Source: Chthoniobacterales bacterium (GTDB lineage Bacteria > Verrucomicrobiota > Verrucomicrobiia > Chthoniobacterales > UBA10450). From it: a DNA stretch of 64,000 nucleotides. The stretch covers positions 16,214 to 80,213 of the forward strand of contig QHBM01000156.1 of NCBI GenBank assembly GCA_003244145.1, written 5' to 3'. Both the position numbers and the translations under genes were made by a program. Positions 60,540 through 64,000 of this stretch are shown here, in pieces. The notes below the pieces were generated by a model that worked only from the letters and a program-made list of their open reading frames with translations, made no database searches and had not been told where the DNA came from. How positions within the stretch are numbered: the first letter of the stretch is position 1; every line of letters starts with the position of its first letter.

Positions 60540-62759
60540 CTAGGAAAGTTGCACCGATCTGAGCCGCAACGCGTTTGCAATCACCGAGACGGAACTGAAG
60601 CTCATGGCCGCGCCGGCGATGATCGGACTCAGGAGAATGCCGAAGAACGGATAGAGCAAACCGGCGGCGATTGGGATGCCGAGCGCGTTGTAGACGAAAG
60701 CGAAGAAAAGGTTCTGCCGGATGTTGCGCATGACGGCTTTGCTCAAGTGGATCGCTTTCACGATTCCGTTCAGGTCGCCTTTCACGAGGGTAATGCCGGC
60801 GCTCTCCATCGCGACGTCGGTGCCGGTTCCCATCGCGATCCCTACGTCGGCGGCAGCGAGAGCGGGCGCGTCGTTGATCCCGTCGCCGGCCATCGCGACC
60901 ACGGAATTTTTGCCGCGCAGATTCTGAACGCGCTGATGCTTGTCCTTCGGCGCAACCCCAGCCTCGACCTGATCGATACCCAACTTCTTCGCCACCGCCC
61001 GCGCGGTGCGTTCGTTGTCGCCGGTGAGCATGATTAGTTTCAAACCCATTCGCCGCAGTTCGTTCACCGCTTCCGGCGTCGATTTCTTGATTGGGTCCGC
61101 CACGGCAATGATGCCGGCGAGGCGGTCGTCGCTCGCCACGAAGATCACGGTCTGGCCTTCGTTCTGGAGCGCGCGCGCCTGTTCTTCGAATGTTTCGAAA
61201 CCGGAGATTCCGTTTTCGCGCAGGAAAGCCGGTTGGCCGACCAGAATCTTCGCGCGCTCGGTGGTCGCGAAAACTCCGCCGCCGGTGGTGGAACGGAACT
61301 CCGTGATTTTATTCAGCGGAATATTTTTCTCGCGTGCGCTCATGACGATCGCCGCGGCGAGCGGATGTTCGCTCTGTTGCTCGGCGCTGGCCGCAAGCGC
61401 CAAAAACTCCTCCTCGCTCATCTGGCCGGCGGTAACGATTTTCGTGACTCGAGGTTTGCCCTCGGTAAGCGTGCCGGTCTTGTCCACGACCAGCGTCGTC
61501 ACTTTTTCCATCAGCTCGATCGCCCCGGCGTTCTTAATAAGAATGCCGACGTGCGCACCGCGGCCGACACCGACCATGATCGACATCGGCGTGGCCAGAC
61601 CCAGGGCGCACGGGCACGCAATGATCAGCACCGCCACCGCATTCACGATCGCATGGGCCAGGCGTGGTTCCGGGCCGATCCCGAGCCAGACAAAAAAAGT
61701 GATCGCAGCCGCCAGAAGCACGGCAGGGACGAAGTATCCCGCGACTTTGTCGGCGAGCTGTTGAATCGGCGCGCGGCTGCGCTGCGCTTCCGAAACCATC
61801 TGCACGATCTGCGCGAGCACGGTCTCGTTCCCGACGCGTTCCGCTTCCATGATAATGCTGCCGGTATTGTTGAGGGTGCCGCCGATCACTTTGTCGTCGG
61901 ACATTTTCTCAACTGGAAGCGCTTCGCCGGTCAGCATCGATTCATCGATCGTGGTCCGGCCCTCGATCACCTTTCCATCGACCGGAATTTTTTCACCCGG
62001 CCGCACGCGCAAATGATCGCCACGCTTGACCTCTTCCAGCGGAAGCTCACGCTCGGCGCCATTCGAGACGAGTCGCGCCGTGGGCGGCGTCAGATTGAGC
62101 AAGCTCCGGATCGCGGTGCCGGTCTGGCTGCGCGCGCGCAATTCGAGGACCTGGCCTAACAAGACCAGGACCGTGATCATCGCTGCCGCCTCAAAATAAA
62201 CGCCGATTTTCCCGTGATGCGTAAGCGACGCCGGGAATGCGCCCGGAAACAGCATGGCAACGGCGCTGTAAAGATAGGCCACGCCCACGCCCATCGCGAT
62301 GAGCGTAAACATGTTGAGGTTTCGGGTCAGGACGGAGCGCCACCCGCGTTTGAAAAATGGCCAGCCGGCCCAAAGCACCACCGGCGTGCTGAGCGCGAAT
62401 TGAATCCAGCGCGACGCGTTTCCGGAAAGCCATTCCGGCGCGTTCGGAACCAGGTGGGACATCGCCAGTAGGAACACCGGCGCAGTCAGCGCCGCTCCGA
62501 TCCAGAAGCGGCGCGTCATATCGATCAATTCGGTTTTATCCTCGGGGCTATCCGCCGAAATTGTTTTCGGCTCGAGAGCCATGCCGCAAATCGGGCAAGG
62601 GCCCGGCTGATCGCGCTCGATCTCGGGATGCATCGGGCAGGTGTAGATCGTGCCGCCGCCCGCGCTTTTCGCGCTCGCGGATGTTTGCGCCGATCCTTCG
62701 TGTTCACAACACGAGTGACCGTCGTCCTCCTCATGATTATGGGCTGTAGATGGTTTCAT
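60540..62759 (-). CDS. copA: copper-exporting P-type ATPase CopA
   Basis: 739 residues. A His-rich N-terminus (about 8-25) and a heavy-metal-binding domain [22 protein letters not shown] (39-60) replace the usual CxxC HMA domains. Eight helices follow, with the ion-binding CPC at 382-384, TGEA at 277-280, the phosphorylated D426 in DKTGT, HPLAAAI and GDGINDAP. This is a type IB copper(I) exporter. It lies 6 bp after csoR. The probable operon runs on to the TauE gene. Confidence 0.96.
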   Translation of the reverse strand: MKPSTAHNHEEDDGHSCCEHEGSAQTSASAKSAGGGTIYTCPMHPEIERDQPGPCPICGMALEPKTISADSPEDKTELIDMTRRFWIGAALTAPVFLLAMSHLVPNAPEWLSGNASRWIQFALSTPVVLWAGWPFFKRGWRSVLTRNLNMFTLIAMGVGVAYLYSAVAMLFPGAFPASLTHHGKIGVYFEAAAMITVLVLLGQVLELRARSQTGTAIRSLLNLTPPTARLVSNGAERELPLEEVKRGDHLRVRPGEKIPVDGKVIEGRTTIDESMLTGEALPVEKMSDDKVIGGTLNNTGSIIMEAERVGNETVLAQIVQMVSEAQRSRAPIQQLADKVAGYFVPAVLLAAAITFFVWLGIGPEPRLAHAIVNAVAVLIIACPCALGLATPMSIMVGVGRGAHVGILIKNAGAIELMEKVTTLVVDKTGTLTEGKPRVTKIVTAGQMSEEEFLALAASAEQQSEHPLAAAIVMSAREKNIPLNKITEFRSTTGGGVFATTERAKILVGQPAFLRENGISGFETFEEQARALQNEGQTVIFVASDDRLAGIIAVADPIKKSTPEAVNELRRMGLKLIMLTGDNERTARAVAKKLGIDQVEAGVAPKDKHQRVQNLRGKNSVVAMAGDGINDAPALAAADVGIAMGTGTDVAMESAGITLVKGDLNGIVKAIHLSKAVMRNIRQNLFFAFVYNALGIPIAAGLLYPFFGILLSPIIAGAAMSFSSVSVIANALRLRSVQLS

Positions 62760-62765
62760 TCCGTA

Positions 62766-63056
62766 TTACCTGAGGAACCGAGAGAGCGCGGTTCTCAGCT
62801 CATCCTGGAGTTGGGCCGGTCGCATTGGTTTGGCCATCTTGTGTTCAGAGCCGGAGCCATGTCCGATAACGCAAGTTTCCAAATGGCTTTGGAGTAGTTC
62901 GACTCCGAGCGCGTCCAGAGCCGAGCGAACCGCCGAGATCTGGTTCAGGATATCCACGCAATAGCGGTCTTCTTCGATCATCCGCTGGATCCCGCCGACT
63001 TGACCCGCAATACGCCGGGTCCGCGTCTGAATTTTTTTCCGCGTGTCCGGTTTCAT
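62766..63056 (-). CDS. csoR: CsoR-family copper-responsive repressor
   Basis: 96 residues, all-helical. The C-H-C copper ligands are C33 (RYCVDI), H58 (SHLETC) and C62, at the spacing of Mycobacterium CsoR (36/61/65). RIAGQVGGIQRMIEEDRYC is the family core. Cu(I) binding releases it from DNA. It is the first gene of the copper operon and is preceded by a near-perfect palindrome. ATG 63056 follows a -35-like TTGACT by about 30 nt. Confidence 0.95.
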   Translation of the reverse strand: MKPDTRKKIQTRTRRIAGQVGGIQRMIEEDRYCVDILNQISAVRSALDALGVELLQSHLETCVIGHGSGSEHKMAKPMRPAQLQDELRTALSRFLR

Positions 63057-63063
63057 TAAGGTC

Positions 63064-63092
63064 CACGATATACCCTATTGGGGTATAGTCAA
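63064..63092 (-). promoter_or_regulatory. csoR-copA promoter and CsoR-type operator
   Basis: On the minus strand TTGACT (plus 63087-63092) is followed by a TATCGT-like -10 at 16-bp spacing (plus 63065-63070). The spacer holds a palindrome whose arms TATACCC (63069-63075) and GGGTATA (63081-63087) are perfect complements around TATTG. This matches CsoR operators, which are GC-cored pseudopalindromes with TACC/GGTA arms. It lies 12-36 bp before the csoR start. Confidence 0.78.
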
Positions 63093-63157
63093 ATGAGAAG
63101 CCCCGTTCGCTGCGCAAAATTGTCTCGCGACCAATCCCGTCAGCCGCCCGGGGCCAT

Positions 63158-64000
63158 CTAGAGCGCTACGGCCGGCGCCACTTCGAAAAAGATATTGTCG
63201 AACGTGGGCTGGAACGGCCGGCCGGTGGTTTCGCCGATCCGAAACCGAACGCTGATCTCGTTTTGCGCCGCGCAATGCACCTCGACGTCGGTCCGGTGGC
63301 ATTGCGCCAGCATCGCGCGGATCGCGCCGGCCGCGAGCTCCGGCGTGTTGCAATCGCGGCTGAGATGCCCCAGGACCACGCGCTCAATTTTTCCCGGGAG
63401 CAATTGCTCGATCACCGTGGCGGCGGCCGCGTTGGAAAGATGGCCGTGCCGCGATTGGATGCGCTGCTTCACCGGCCACGGCCGGTGCGGATCGTTCTGC
63501 AAAAGTTTTTCGTCGTGATTGGTCTCGATCACGAGCGTGTGCACTTTCCGCAGACGTTCCACCACCATCTTGGTCGCGTAACCGAGATCGGTGATGAACC
63601 CAAGCGCGCTTTGCCCGGAGTGAAACGCGTAACCCACCGGATCGACCGCATCATGCGGAACCGAAAAAGTTTGGACGTGGATATCGCAGATGGAAAAATC
63701 CGAGCCAGTCCGGAAATAGCGCCAGTTTCGGTGGCCGGTCAGGCTTCCGCAACGGATTGCTTCCGCGGTGAGCGAGTTGCAGTAAATCGGAATTTCGAAT
63801 TTGCGGCAGAGCACCTCCAGCCCGCAAACGTGATCGCCATGTTCGTGGGTGAGAAGAACGCCATCGAGCTGGCTGGGCGCGATGCCGCACTGTTCGAGTC
63901 GCCGCACCAGCTGGCGCGCGCTCAAGCCGCCATCGACCAGCAGGTGGCAATGATCGGTGGCGACGAGCGCGCTATTTCCCGCGCTGCCGCTGCCGAGCAT
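63158..64000 (-). CDS. metallo-beta-lactamase protein, YycJ/WalJ-like (5-prime truncated by window)
   Basis: At least 280 residues. The glycine-rich LGSGSAGNSALVATDH and LLTHEHGDHVCGLEVL (HxHxDH near 52-57) define the MBL fold. VDPVGYAFHSG, ITDLGYAT and LGHLSRDCN are typical of the YycJ/WalJ and RNase J-like single-strand nuclease group. The window begins at its ATG, but homologues usually carry a few more residues before GSGS, so the true start may lie beyond base 64000. Upstream context is not visible. Confidence 0.85.
   Translation of the reverse strand: MLGSGSAGNSALVATDHCHLLVDGGLSARQLVRRLEQCGIAPSQLDGVLLTHEHGDHVCGLEVLCRKFEIPIYCNSLTAEAIRCGSLTGHRNWRYFRTGSDFSICDIHVQTFSVPHDAVDPVGYAFHSGQSALGFITDLGYATKMVVERLRKVHTLVIETNHDEKLLQNDPHRPWPVKQRIQSRHGHLSNAAAATVIEQLLPGKIERVVLGHLSRDCNTPELAAGAIRAMLAQCHRTDVEVHCAAQNEISVRFRIGETTGRPFQPTFDNIFFEVAPAVAL

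Overview
The window is about 60% G+C, has no rRNA or phylogenetic marker, and is densely packed with genes on both strands. Its mix of gene families suggests a free-living, probably soil or sediment, Gram-negative bacterium of the Verrucomicrobiota (Chthoniobacterales-like) or a close PVC relative. These families are FtsX/MacB-type orphan permeases, large Ser/Thr kinases, GH47 and GH92 mannosidases, a small cysteine-rich secreted peptide, and short dispersed intergenic repeats that read as LRI- or QAHRLP-like peptides. The taxonomy is inference.

Layout. (1) 1-8.7 kb: a phosphate block, pstC-pstA-pstB-phoU and pstS, with Pho-box-like 11-bp direct repeats, then a decayed arsC fragment, a membrane protein, a CHAD-CYTH pair (polyphosphate/triphosphate families) and a TPR protein. 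(2) 8.7-14.4 kb: two small Cys-rich secreted proteins, a minus-strand arsenic operon (DUF6428-arsR-arsC-aquaglyceroporin) behind a perfect palindromic operator, then a second Pho-box-controlled unit of a porin and a second pstS. (3) 14.4-22.3 kb: a 996-residue Ser/Thr kinase with YD/RHS-like repeats and a PDZ domain, an unknown gene coupled to an ion transporter, a SRPBCC membrane protein, tRNA-Gln, a metallo-hydrolase and a secreted protein. (4) 22.4-30.3 kb: a CcsA-type cytochrome c assembly protein facing a tight GH47-GH92-MFS-ROK mannoside utilisation operon. (5) 30.3-36.3 kb: tRNA-Val, an excisionase-type HTH fused to a receiver domain, a methyltransferase coupled to fumarase, and secreted proteins. 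(6) 36.3-54.4 kb: a cupin and a hexaheme cytochrome with a P460-like domain, two ADOP-type permeases, a membrane-anchored YheO-type PAS protein, PhzF, a Ca/Na exchanger, a MetX-like hydrolase, a broken VOC gene, MsrB, DUF1223, and an ECF sigma factor with its probable anti-sigma factor. (7) 54.4-63.1 kb: a copper-resistance operon of ten genes on the minus strand (csoR-copA through to a TauE permease) behind a CsoR-type palindrome. (8) 63.1 kb to the end: a YycJ-like metallo-beta-lactamase protein cut by the window edge.

Functional themes are phosphate scavenging and arsenic detoxification (chemically linked through phosphate/arsenate mimicry), copper export and oxidation, and use of alpha-mannosides, possibly eukaryotic high-mannose glycans. 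The observations most worth following are the Pho-box set linking both pst loci, the leaderless-looking ars promoter with a 24-bp operator, the 42-residue Cys-pair peptide, the HTH-receiver fusion, the kinase architecture, the GH47-GH92 locus, and an over-represented octamer CCTAACGA whose in-gene copies often force the rare Leu codon TTA.
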